Source: a virus
IMG/VR virus record: IMGVR_UViG_3300010368_000086
Location: 1 to 26,848 of that record
DNA: 26,848 bases
Direction: 5' to 3' (one strand)
Shown one piece after another: positions 6,169 to 13,327 of this stretch. Every line of letters begins with the position of its first letter. Within the stretch, counting starts at the first letter, position 1. The position numbers and the translations under genes were made by a program. The notes under the pieces are model-generated. The model did no database searches. It had not been told where the DNA came from and worked only from the letters and a program-made list of their open reading frames with translations.

Positions 6169-8525
6169 TGCTCTATAAGAATTTATTGTCGGCGGCAGGG
6201 AACGCTTCGTATGATATTGAGCATTCTTTGCGTTTTAATAGATTTGGTAGCCATTACCTGACACGAACACCGAGTGTAGCGGGCAACCGCAGAACTTGGA
6301 CATGGAGTGCATGGGTAAAACTATCTAAGATATCCGAAAACCGTACATTGTTTTACGCTACTAGCACCGGGGCTAACGACGACATCTACTTCTATATTGA
6401 TAACGGCAACAAGTTTAGACTATATACACCAGACGGGAGCCCGACTGTAGGTATTAGCTTTGTAGAATCAGTTGTTTGGAGTCATATAGTAGTTGCTTTT
6501 GATAGCACGCAAGCCGACGCTAACGACAGGGTACGGCTGTATCTTAATGGTTTGGAAATATCTACAGTCAATAGCCCTACCCTGAATAAAGAATATGCTA
6601 TGAACGCTACGACTGAGCATACCATAGGGGAAAAAGCGAACACCTCAAATGAATACTATGACGGGTATATGGCTGATGTTCACTTCATTGACGGACAAGC
6701 CTTAGGGCCAGAGTATTTCGGTAGACCTAGTGACAACAAGCTTATCGGATGGGTTCCTAAGAGATACAACGGTTCATACGGTACTAATGGGTATTTCCTA
6801 GAGTTCGGAAATAGTGCGGCACTAGGTAATGATACAAGCGGTGGAAACAATAATTGGACCACGGGTAACGTAGCGTCCTATGACCAGATGCTAGACACAC
6901 CCACAAACAATTTCTGCGTACTCAGCACATTCGATTCGAAAAATAGCGCAACCATTTACGAAGCTGGTTTAGCCGCTAACACTAGCGGAATTGATGGGTT
7001 TATAAAATCTACATTCTCTGTAGGGACTGGGAAGTGGTATTGGGAAGTGCGGGTCGCCACTCTAAACAATACGGCAATGATAGGCATCGCTACAATTGAC
7101 CAAGATCCAATGGCTGCCCCACTACTTAATCCAAATCTAATCGCTGTAAATGGTGCGGATGGGAACATATATTACGATGGGGCTGACCAAGGCGCTTATA
7201 TGAGCCCGCTCGTCAACGGCGACATAATAGGCATAGCTATTGACTTAAATGTCGGGCAAAGAACAATTACTTTCTACAAGAATAATGTTTCGCAGGGAGT
7301 GGTATCTACTACCATATCGTCCGAAACGGGTTGGACACCAACGCTAATTAACCGACAAGACAACTTCACCAGCAGTGTTGCGAAGGTAAATTTTGGTGCC
7401 GACTCATCATTTTCAGGCGAGGTCACGCGCCAGTTTAACCCCGACTATCTCGGAAGGGGGGATTTTTATTATACGCCTCCAAATGAACACCGAGCGATTA
7501 CTGCTAATAGCTTTAAGGGATTAGTCTACGAAGAACTCGACAAGCCGCAAAACTACTATACTGTTCTTACCTTCAATGAAAGTACTAACCCCCTAAGCGT
7601 AAAGAGTTTTGCCCAAAACCTATACCCTAACGAACTTGCAGTTATTAAAGACTATGAAACGTCGGGAACAAACTACCAATTATTAGATTCTTTACGCGAT
7701 CCAGACTCGGCGTTTCATACAGACACTGCTTCCCTCGAAGAGCCCTATGTTGCACCTATTAGCTTTAATTCAATAGCTTGGATCTGGAGGGCAGGAGATG
7801 GCCCCCCTGTTGGTAGTACTTATGGGACTGTACCTTCTATCCACTCTGTTAATGATATAGGAACTTTTAGTATTGTACGGTGGACAGGTACAGGAGAGAT
7901 ACTTGGTACTGTAGAGCATGGGCTACCCTCGATTCCCGAGATGATGATCGTTAAAGATCTGGATAACGTATCAGCGCCAGCGTATCAGTATGTTCGGGCC
8001 TCCGGTCTGCCGAGCGTATGGGGGTATTGGTCAACGCTTGGCGGTGTTTTTCAAAGTAATCCCTTTGGTCCACCACCAACACCCCCTGATACGCTTACTT
8101 TCCCCGTAGGAGAAACTTTTGATGCTACTTCACTAAATACATTAGGGCATAGATACGTTGCTTATCTATACAACAGCAAGTTTGGGTACTGCGATTTCGG
8201 TACGTATACGGGAACTGGTTTTCCCTACCCTAACTCTTACGAGCTGATTCTCGGCTGGACCCCAAGTTCTTTCATGGTAAGAAGGGTACAGCGAAGCGAC
8301 GCAGTATTGGTCTCTGACCAGATTCAGATGCACAATAGTAGGAAACTTGGCAAATCTATAAGGTGGAGTTCAAGCGCTGTCGAAACGAACCTCCAAGTTT
8401 ATTTTATGTCAGACAGGCTCTTCCAATCAGGTGAATCTTCGGCAGGTGTAAACTATAACAATGCGGGCGATGTATTTTGGTATGGTGTATGGTCAGCTAC
8501 TCCGAGCGGCGGAGCGTTTTTGTGA
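6168..8525 (+). CDS. Large adhesin with LamG-like and SPRY-like lectin domains
   Basis: A 785-residue virion adhesin. Residues about 35-180 look like a LamG/concanavalin-type jelly roll: RTWTWSAWVKL, then DRVRLYLNGLEI near 120-131 and GYMADVHFIDGQAL near 166-180. Residues about 275-400 look like a SPRY domain, with TGKWYWEVRV, then NGDIIGIAIDLNVGQRTITF followed by YKNN. From about 530 to the end is a third beta-rich region (SIAWIWRAGDG; VEHGLPSIPEMMIVKD) that I recall as a common C-terminal module of phage tail proteins of unknown function. Such stacks bind cell-surface glycans or proteins and decide host range. Its ATG overlaps the previous stop, and a small chaperone-like gene follows. No depolymerase active site is evident. 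Confidence 0.78.
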   Translation: MLYKNLLSAAGNASYDIEHSLRFNRFGSHYLTRTPSVAGNRRTWTWSAWVKLSKISENRTLFYATSTGANDDIYFYIDNGNKFRLYTPDGSPTVGISFVESVVWSHIVVAFDSTQADANDRVRLYLNGLEISTVNSPTLNKEYAMNATTEHTIGEKANTSNEYYDGYMADVHFIDGQALGPEYFGRPSDNKLIGWVPKRYNGSYGTNGYFLEFGNSAALGNDTSGGNNNWTTGNVASYDQMLDTPTNNFCVLSTFDSKNSATIYEAGLAANTSGIDGFIKSTFSVGTGKWYWEVRVATLNNTAMIGIATIDQDPMAAPLLNPNLIAVNGADGNIYYDGADQGAYMSPLVNGDIIGIAIDLNVGQRTITFYKNNVSQGVVSTTISSETGWTPTLINRQDNFTSSVAKVNFGADSSFSGEVTRQFNPDYLGRGDFYYTPPNEHRAITANSFKGLVYEELDKPQNYYTVLTFNESTNPLSVKSFAQNLYPNELAVIKDYETSGTNYQLLDSLRDPDSAFHTDTASLEEPYVAPISFNSIAWIWRAGDGPPVGSTYGTVPSIHSVNDIGTFSIVRWTGTGEILGTVEHGLPSIPEMMIVKDLDNVSAPAYQYVRASGLPSVWGYWSTLGGVFQSNPFGPPPTPPDTLTFPVGETFDATSLNTLGHRYVAYLYNSKFGYCDFGTYTGTGFPYPNSYELILGWTPSSFMVRRVQRSDAVLVSDQIQMHNSRKLGKSIRWSSSAVETNLQVYFMSDRLFQSGESSAGVNYNNAGDVFWYGVWSATPSGGAFL

Positions 8526-8541
8526 TGTTAGGAGATTATCT

Positions 8542-9027
8542 ATGTTTGTAAAAGTCAGTAATGGGGTCGTTGAGGAATACCCATATACACTTAGCCATCT
8601 TAAACGAGATAACCCCAATACCTCGTTCCCCTCAAGTATGAGTGATGCGATACTAGCTAACTACAGCCTAGAGCGCGTGGTGTTTACGCAAGAGCCAGAC
8701 ATAGACCATAGAACACAGACGCGCAAACAAGACACAACGCCTACCCTAGTAGACGGGAGGTGGACTATAGGCTGGTCGGTTCATGACAAAGACCAAGCGC
8801 AGATAGAACTGGAATATAGAGATAAAGCTTATCTATTGCGGGAACAACGCGATTATTTATTGGCTAAATCTGACTGGACTGCCTTGTCTGACTCGCCGCT
8901 GACTGAAGAGAAGCGAGCTGAGTGGGTAACCTATCGACAAGCTTTGAGGGATATTACTGCGCACGCAGACTTCCCATATACTAAACTACCGGCTGCCCCC
9001 AATGCGGGAGATATAACTGATGGCTAA
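8542..9027 (+). CDS. Tail fibre assembly chaperone-like protein
   Basis: 161 residues from the ATG at 8542, which has an ideal AGGAG 8 bases upstream; the longer in-frame start at 8461 lies inside the adhesin gene and was rejected. Residues about 93-150 (LREQRDYLLAKSDWTALSDS, then TEEKRAEWVTYRQALRDI and FPYTKLP) match the pattern of the phage tail assembly chaperone domain found at the end of many fibre assembly proteins. The N-terminal part (VEEYPYTLSHLKRDNPNTSF) resembles the start of the same group. It probably helps fold or trimerise the adhesin encoded directly upstream; it could instead be a short virion component. It overlaps the next gene by 8 bases. Confidence 0.75.
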   Translation: MFVKVSNGVVEEYPYTLSHLKRDNPNTSFPSSMSDAILANYSLERVVFTQEPDIDHRTQTRKQDTTPTLVDGRWTIGWSVHDKDQAQIELEYRDKAYLLREQRDYLLAKSDWTALSDSPLTEEKRAEWVTYRQALRDITAHADFPYTKLPAAPNAGDITDG

Positions 9028-9268
9028 ACAAATCGACAAGGATAAGATGGCGTGTAATAAACCACAGCGCACACCCGGCGGGTCAAAGAAGTTTGTGGTT
9101 AAAGCCTGCGAGAACGGTAAGCAGAAGATTATTCGCTTTGGTGATCCAAACATGACCATCAAGAAAGACCAACCAGCTAGACGCAAGTCGTTCCGCGCTA
9201 GACACAAATGCGATACTAACCCACCATCTAAGATGACCGCTCGATATTGGAGCTGTAAAAAGTGGTAG
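9020..9268 (+). CDS. Small basic Cys protein with RKSFRARH / ARYWSCKKW motifs
   Basis: An 82-residue, strongly basic protein with four cysteines (12, 30, 64, 79) and His62 that could form a zinc site. Signature segments are IIRFGDPNM (37-45), RRKSFRARHKC (54-64) and ARYWSCKKW (74-82). I recall this signature from many uncultured phage genomes and from some large algal viruses, always without known function. A basic, possibly DNA-associated or virion-packaged role is inferred from charge and from its place among late genes. It is the first of three neighbouring small basic Cys proteins. The ATG lies within the end of the chaperone-like gene, with GGGAG 10 bases upstream. Confidence 0.75.
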   Translation: MAKQIDKDKMACNKPQRTPGGSKKFVVKACENGKQKIIRFGDPNMTIKKDQPARRKSFRARHKCDTNPPSKMTARYWSCKKW

Positions 9269-9283
9269 ACAAAGGACATAGCT

Positions 9284-9436
9284 ATGGCGGGTAAAAAAGA
9301 TGCGTGCTACACCAAAGTTAAGTCGCGATATAAAGTCTGGCCTTCGGCGTATGCTTCCGGGGCTCTCGCGAAATGTAGGAAAGTGGGCGCTAAGAATTGG
9401 GGTAATAGTACATCTAAGTCAAAAAAGGCTAAGTAA
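9284..9436 (+). CDS. 50-aa basic protein, DUF5872-like
   Basis: A short gene of 50 residues starting at ATG 9284 and ending TAA 9434-9436; the last base of the stop is the first base of the next ATG. The product is very basic with two cysteines (8 and 31). Its core, DACYTKVKSRYKVWPSAYAS followed by GALAKCRKVGAKNWG, is a highly recognisable pattern that I place in the DUF5872-like group, seen in phages and in giant algal viruses. The C-terminus is a Lys/Ser tail. The strong pattern makes it a real gene despite its size. Function unknown; nucleic-acid binding is plausible from charge. Confidence 0.8.
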   Translation: MAGKKDACYTKVKSRYKVWPSAYASGALAKCRKVGAKNWGNSTSKSKKAK

Positions 9437-9705
9437 TGGTACGAAAAACTAAAGAAGGTGCTAAGCTTAAACGCTGGTTTAAGGAAGACTGGAAGGACGT
9501 GCGTACAGGCAAAGCCTGTGGTAGGCAAGAAGGCGAGAAGCGCGGCACTCCCTATTGCAGGCCAACTAAGCGGGTATCTAAGGATACACCAAAAACTGCG
9601 TCTGAAATGACAGCTAGTGAAAAAAGCTCACGTATAGCAGAGAAGAAAAAGCTAGGGCAACCAGCAGGTGCGCCTAAGCGAGTAAAACCATTAAGGAGAA
9701 AGTAA
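9436..9705 (+). CDS. 89-aa basic Cys protein, DUF5872-like
   Basis: An 89-residue basic protein. Residues 11-43 hold the pattern LKRWFKEDWKDVRTGKACGR then EKRGTPYCRPTKRVS, with two cysteines at 28 and 41; residues 44-89 are a Lys/Ser/Ala helix-like basic tail ending KPLRRK. I recall this W-F-K-E-x-W / CGR / PYCRP pattern beside the 50-residue pattern of the preceding gene, in phages and in algal giant viruses, again without known function. The ATG overlaps the preceding stop as TAATG, and its own stop overlaps the next ATG in the same way, so all of these are co-translated. DNA condensation or virion packaging is a guess from charge. Confidence 0.77.
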   Translation: MVRKTKEGAKLKRWFKEDWKDVRTGKACGRQEGEKRGTPYCRPTKRVSKDTPKTASEMTASEKSSRIAEKKKLGQPAGAPKRVKPLRRK

Positions 9706-9971
9706 TGAGTGGAAAATATCTAAGAAACACGGCTGATGGGACTATCTATGATTGGCACCCAATCCTTGCGAACAACCCTAAATGCGAGGAAGTAACTGAG
9801 GAAGAAGCATATCCTGAACGCTTTGTTAAGCCTGAAGCTGTGAAGAAAGTACGCAAGACACGTGCGCGGACTAACACTAAATTAGACTTGACAACTACTG
9901 ACATACCAGATGATCCAGTATATACTCTGGATGAGCTTAATGAGGAAGCATCGAGAGGGCTGCCCGAGTGA
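9705..9971 (+). CDS. Small hypothetical protein (88 aa)
   Basis: Not recognised. The 88-residue product starts SGKYLRNTADGTIYDWHPIL, a segment that looks like a small beta domain common in phage structural regions, then has a basic patch (KKVRKTRARTNTK, about residues 45-57) and an acidic C-terminus. There is no membrane segment and no cysteine pair like its upstream neighbours (one Cys only). It is fully coupled: ATG within TAATG of the preceding gene, and its TGA overlaps the GTG start of the first adaptor paralog. A small head-completion or tail accessory role is possible from position. Confidence 0.65.
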   Translation: MSGKYLRNTADGTIYDWHPILANNPKCEEVTEEEAYPERFVKPEAVKKVRKTRARTNTKLDLTTTDIPDDPVYTLDELNEEASRGLPE

Positions 9972-10609
9972 CACCAAGTAGTGTAATAACTGAAGTCAGA
10001 GACCTAATTCAGGACAACGGATCTTCGCTTCGGTATAGTGATACTATCCTACTTAGGTTTGTCAATCAAACCCTAAAGCGTATGGCTATGCTACGCCCTG
10101 ATTTATTCTCGATCACCGCAGATATTACAACTACACCCAATGTGTCTGAACAAGAGCTACCCAGTGCAGCAGTACGACTGGTAGAGATCTTCCGTAACAA
10201 AGATGGCACCTCGATTGAAGAAATAGGACGGGATCTATTTGACCGTACGTACCCTCAGTGGACTACAGACCCTGCGGGGGTGCCAACTAAGTATATTAGG
10301 CATTCACGTAACCCACGTAGGTATTTCCTATACCCTCGTCCTGCTGTAGATACCGTGCTTGTGGGTGAATATATTACTACACCACCGACTTACACTATTT
10401 CTGAAACGATCTCAGTACTGCCTGACGTGTATTTACCAACTTTGGTCGACGGCACTGTCTACTTAGCTGAGTCTATAGACAACGAACATATTAACACTGG
10501 TAGGGCTAAGATGTTTTACGACTCCTTTGTTGAATCTTTAGGCGTATCTTTCCAAGCGCGTAGTATAACTGACAACGAAGATACCAACACAGGTCAACAG
10601 CGAGGCTAG
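9968..10609 (+). CDS. Head-tail adaptor-like protein, paralog 1 of 3
   Basis: 213 residues, GTG start at 9968 overlapping the upstream stop. It belongs to the phage adaptor-like family I know as DUF6682: an N-terminal helical bundle (TPSSVITEVRDLIQD, LLRFVNQTLKRMAMLRPDLF) followed by a beta part with YFLYPRP near residues 118-124 and a C-terminal helix. Adaptors of this kind form a ring beneath the portal that joins the head to the tail. It shares RPDLF, the xxYFLYPRP block and a DxYxPxxVxGxVY-like segment with the next two genes. This copy has RRYFLYPRP where the other two have NKYFLYPRP. Confidence 0.75.
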   Translation: MTPSSVITEVRDLIQDNGSSLRYSDTILLRFVNQTLKRMAMLRPDLFSITADITTTPNVSEQELPSAAVRLVEIFRNKDGTSIEEIGRDLFDRTYPQWTTDPAGVPTKYIRHSRNPRRYFLYPRPAVDTVLVGEYITTPPTYTISETISVLPDVYLPTLVDGTVYLAESIDNEHINTGRAKMFYDSFVESLGVSFQARSITDNEDTNTGQQRG

Positions 10610-10611
10610 GT

Positions 10612-11286
10612 ATGACACCAAATGATGTGATTGACAGCGCCAAGCGTATTCTACAGGACTCAAAGTTCTTGCGCACGCCTGATTCGTATTCAGCGTCTAC
10701 GCTACTAATCTTTGTAAACAACACAGTTAAACGCATGGTCATGGTTCGCCCAGACTTGTTCACTACTACAGACGATATCGCTACTACTCCTAACACTGTG
10801 TTGCAGACAATGCCTTCAGATTGTTTTAGATTGGTAGATATTTTTCAAGTGGTAGACGGCAATACCTTAGAGGAAGTTGATCGAGACCAGTTTAACCGCA
10901 CCAATAGGGACTGGGCTACTGAACCAGCGGCATCTCCTGTTAAGTTTATGCGCCACGCTCGTAGTCCCAACAAGTATTTTCTCTACCCACGGCCATCTTC
11001 AGGCATAGAGCTTGTTGCTGAGTATGTAAAGATACAGCCTATATACACGCTAAACGATACAATCTTAAACTTGCCAGATGACTATCTCCCGGCGCTAGTG
11101 GATGGAGTGGTCTACAACATTCTGTCTGTTGAGACTGATGAGAATAGCAGTCAAGTTGGTATGGCGCGGGCTAAGATGTTTCTTGATGGATTTAACCAAG
11201 CGTTGGGTATTTCGCTTCAGGCTAGAGTATTGTCGGATATCGAAGACGGCGCAGTAACACCACCATCTACGGAAGCTAGGCGATGA
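10612..11286 (+). CDS. Head-tail adaptor-like protein, paralog 2 of 3
   Basis: 224 residues, starting 2 bases after paralog 1 and overlapping paralog 3 by ATGA. The architecture matches its neighbours: MTPNDVIDSAKRILQD, FVNNTVKRMVMVRPDLF, PSDCFRLVDIFQ, NKYFLYPRP near residue 122, ELVAEYVK and LPDDYLPALVDGVVY. It has a longer C-terminal tail (VTPPSTEARR). The clear conservation of the same blocks over the whole length shows gene duplication. The copies differ at many positions, so the duplication is old and each copy has probably been kept under selection for its own place in the connector (inference). Confidence 0.75.
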   Translation: MTPNDVIDSAKRILQDSKFLRTPDSYSASTLLIFVNNTVKRMVMVRPDLFTTTDDIATTPNTVLQTMPSDCFRLVDIFQVVDGNTLEEVDRDQFNRTNRDWATEPAASPVKFMRHARSPNKYFLYPRPSSGIELVAEYVKIQPIYTLNDTILNLPDDYLPALVDGVVYNILSVETDENSSQVGMARAKMFLDGFNQALGISLQARVLSDIEDGAVTPPSTEARR

Positions 11287-11936
11287 CACCTAACGACATT
11301 ATCGAGGATGCGCGTAGGCTAGCGCAGGACAACGGACTGTTGCGTGTATCTGATACATACACTGCTGCGGCATTACTAGCCTTTGTGAATCAGACGATAC
11401 GGCAGGTTGCGTTAATACGCCCCGATCTTTTTGCTGTAATTACAAATATACCTACTACGGCGAATGTAGTTGAGCAGTCCATGCCTAGCGACTCTATGCG
11501 ACTGATGAATATATTTGGAGTAAAAGACGGTAGCGGCGTGGTAGAAGTAGATCGCCAGACTATGGATCGGGCGTACCCCCAGTGGAGAACTGATACCGCT
11601 GGAACGCCAGTAAACTACATGCGCCATGCGCAGAACCCGAACAAGTACTTCCTCTACCCACGACCAACAGCTGGTACTGAGCTTGTTGCTGAATACGCAC
11701 AGACTCCACCCATATATACACTCAGCGCAACCATAAACTTATTACCAGACTCATACCAACCTGTTATAGTATCAGGGGTAGTAATGTTGATCGCTGGTAT
11801 TGAGAATAACACCATTGATCCGAATCGGTACAAACAGTTTGAGGATTCTTTTAGACAAGCGCTTGATACGAATTTCCAGTCTAGGGTAGTGACGGACGTA
11901 AAATCAAGTGGTTTTGATCCTAAGCAGGTGATTTGA
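11283..11936 (+). CDS. Head-tail adaptor-like protein, paralog 3 of 3
   Basis: 217 residues, ATG at 11283 in an ATGA overlap with paralog 2. The same block order is present: MTPNDIIEDARRLAQDNG, FVNQTIRQVALIRPDLF, MPSDSMRLMNIFGVKDGSG, YMRHAQNPNKYFLYPRP, ELVAEYAQTPPIYTLS, LPDSYQPVIVSGVVM. It looks closer to paralog 1 in the N-terminal (QDNG) and YPQW segments and closer to paralog 2 around NKYFLYPRP and ELVAEY. That mosaic could reflect gene conversion or simple drift. Its TGA overlaps the ATG of the next connector-like gene. Confidence 0.75.
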   Translation: MTPNDIIEDARRLAQDNGLLRVSDTYTAAALLAFVNQTIRQVALIRPDLFAVITNIPTTANVVEQSMPSDSMRLMNIFGVKDGSGVVEVDRQTMDRAYPQWRTDTAGTPVNYMRHAQNPNKYFLYPRPTAGTELVAEYAQTPPIYTLSATINLLPDSYQPVIVSGVVMLIAGIENNTIDPNRYKQFEDSFRQALDTNFQSRVVTDVKSSGFDPKQVI

Positions 11937-12613
11937 TGGCTGATCGTGAGTTTGTTTCTTTTATACCTAAGATACAGCCCAGCGTACCGGGGTGTCCTCA
12001 GCCGTTGATACTACAGCACATCCGTGATGCTGCTATAAGAGCTTGCGAGCGCACTCTAGTGTGGCGGTACATGATACCCCTGTTTGATCTAACTCCCGGT
12101 GAGTACGAGTACACATTTAACGTACCGAGTGGTACGAAAGTACATGCAATTTTTGAAGCTATGGTCAATGGCAACCCACTTCAAAGACTTACTTTGGAGC
12201 AAGCGTTAGTTAAATACCCAGAATGGGCCGACCTGTACGACACTATTCCTTTTGATCCAGTGGCTGCTAAAGCCAGTCAGCCTCGCGCTATAACCCAGAC
12301 AACTCCTAATGAATTCATAATCTTACCGTTACCAGACGATGAAGATACCTATACAGTGCGAATGTTTACAGCACTGAAGCCTACCAAAACTGCTACGGGT
12401 ATCGAAGAAACAATTTTCGATGAGCTTGAAGACGCTATTATGCACGGTGCACTGCAACATCTACTACTGATACCTCAGGTACACTGGTCAGATTTAAACT
12501 TGGCGTCTTACCACGCTAAGCAGTTTGTTTACCACCTTGCTGAAGCTAGAGCTAGAGCTAATCTTGGGAACGTACGTGGCTCAATGTCTGTACGTATGCA
12601 GCCTTTTGCGTAG
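11936..12613 (+). CDS. Connector / tail protein (gp11-like position)
   Basis: 225 residues from the ATG at 11936, which overlaps the previous TGA; an in-frame TTG at 11933 is the only alternative. The N-terminal helix region (HIRDAAIRACERTLVWRYMI) and following beta part (GEYEYTFNVPSGTKVHAIFE, NEFIILPLPDDEDTYTVRMF) give an alpha-plus-beta layout like phage connector proteins. The C-terminal helix is Ala/Arg rich (FVYHLAEARARANLG). It follows the three adaptor paralogs and precedes lysis and nozzle-like genes, so I infer a second connector or tail-tube component. It may be a distant fourth member of the same fold, but the YFLYPRP block is replaced by IILPLP. Confidence 0.65.
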   Translation: MADREFVSFIPKIQPSVPGCPQPLILQHIRDAAIRACERTLVWRYMIPLFDLTPGEYEYTFNVPSGTKVHAIFEAMVNGNPLQRLTLEQALVKYPEWADLYDTIPFDPVAAKASQPRAITQTTPNEFIILPLPDDEDTYTVRMFTALKPTKTATGIEETIFDELEDAIMHGALQHLLLIPQVHWSDLNLASYHAKQFVYHLAEARARANLGNVRGSMSVRMQPFA

Positions 12614-12624
12614 GAGACTTATGA

Positions 12625-12813
12625 ATGGACGAGCCACGGTACTTAACAGAGCACGACATTGACGATATAGCAGAGAAAGCAGCCGAGCGTGCGCTTGAGA
12701 AAGTGTACACCGAAGTAGGCAAATCTGTTCTAACAAAAGCAGCATGGATTGTCGGTGTTGTAGTGCTAGGACTTTTCATGTGGCTAGCAAGCAGTGGTAA
12801 CTTACCCAAGTAG
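12625..12813 (+). CDS. Small single-pass membrane protein of the lysis cassette
   Basis: 62 residues with a charged amphipathic N-terminal half (LTEHDIDDIAEKAAERALEK) and one membrane segment at about 39-56 (AAWIVGVVVLGLFMWLAS). The ATG at 12625 has AGGAG at 12612-12616; an out-of-frame ATG at 12621 opens only a few codons. Directly followed by a Cys4 microprotein, a 3TM-type holin and an endolysin, so it is probably part of lysis control: an antiholin, pinholin-like or spanin-related protein. No lipobox is present, so an o-spanin is unlikely. The precise role cannot be set from sequence alone. Confidence 0.65.
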   Translation: MDEPRYLTEHDIDDIAEKAAERALEKVYTEVGKSVLTKAAWIVGVVVLGLFMWLASSGNLPK

Positions 12814-12824
12814 GAGATTGTAGT

Positions 12825-12962
12825 ATGATGAAGAAAGGAATGAGCAAGCAAAAGACTATGGGTTATGCTAAAGGCGGCATGACGTTTAAGCCTTGCGCTA
12901 ACTGCCCCTCCCCTGCTAAGTGTAAGAAAGCAGGTAAGTGCTTGAAAAAAGCCAAGAAGTGA
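12825..12962 (+). CDS. 45-aa basic Cys4 microprotein
   Basis: A short gene (45 residues) between the membrane protein and the holin, with TAGGAGATTG upstream of the ATG at 12825 (a second in-frame ATG is at 12828). Its TGA overlaps the holin ATG at 12962. The product is very basic and has four cysteines at 24, 27, 33 and 39 (C-x2-C-x5-C-x5-C) in a compact C-terminal half, as in a minimal zinc knuckle. The N-terminus has GYAKGGM, a pattern common in small phage virion proteins. Good ribosome binding site, tight coupling and the Cys spacing support a real gene. Function unknown. Confidence 0.66.
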   Translation: MMKKGMSKQKTMGYAKGGMTFKPCANCPSPAKCKKAGKCLKKAKK

Positions 12963-13327
12963 TGGGAGTATTGGCCAAGATATTCGGCTCAGGTGAGGTA
13001 GTAAAAGCTGGTATAGATCTTATTGACTCACTGCATACGTCGACGGAAGAGGAGATCCAAGCCAAGTCAAAGGCGAAGATTGATCTTCTTGAGGCATATG
13101 CGCCGTTCAAAATAGCTCAGCGCTACTTGGCCGTTATGTTTACTGTTACTTTCCTAGCATGTTTTGTTTTGGTACTCACTATGACTCTGCTTGGTGAGGG
13201 TGATATAGACGCAGTGAAACAGGTATTAGGTGACTTTTATATTGGCGAGATCATGCTGACCATCGTGTTCTTCTATTTTGGTGGCGGCGCGTTTGAAGGT
13301 GTTTTACGCAACAGGGTAAAGAAATGA
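12962..13327 (+). CDS. Holin, 3TM gene-transfer-agent-type
   Basis: 121 residues from the ATG at 12962. An upstream in-frame TTG (12938) lies inside the microprotein gene, whose coupled TGA supports the later start. An N-terminal amphipathic region is followed by membrane segments at about 56-77 (LAVMFTVTFLACFVLVLTM) and 94-110 (IGEIMLTIVFFYFGGGAF). The AQRYLA start of the first segment and the FYFGGGAFEG end of the second fit the GTA-type 3TM holin family as I recall it. It would form membrane lesions that let the endolysin reach the wall. Its stop overlaps the endolysin ATG, a standard holin-endolysin arrangement. Confidence 0.75.
   Translation: MGVLAKIFGSGEVVKAGIDLIDSLHTSTEEEIQAKSKAKIDLLEAYAPFKIAQRYLAVMFTVTFLACFVLVLTMTLLGEGDIDAVKQVLGDFYIGEIMLTIVFFYFGGGAFEGVLRNRVKK

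Noticed and set aside
8461-8541. N-terminal extension of the chaperone-like gene to 8461
   Set aside because: It would overlap the adhesin gene by 65 bases, whereas the ATG at 8542 has an ideal ribosome binding site just before it.
12621-12662. ATG at 12621 as the start of the small membrane protein
   Set aside because: That frame closes after 13 codons; the ATG at 12625 opens the full membrane protein and has good spacing from AGGAG.
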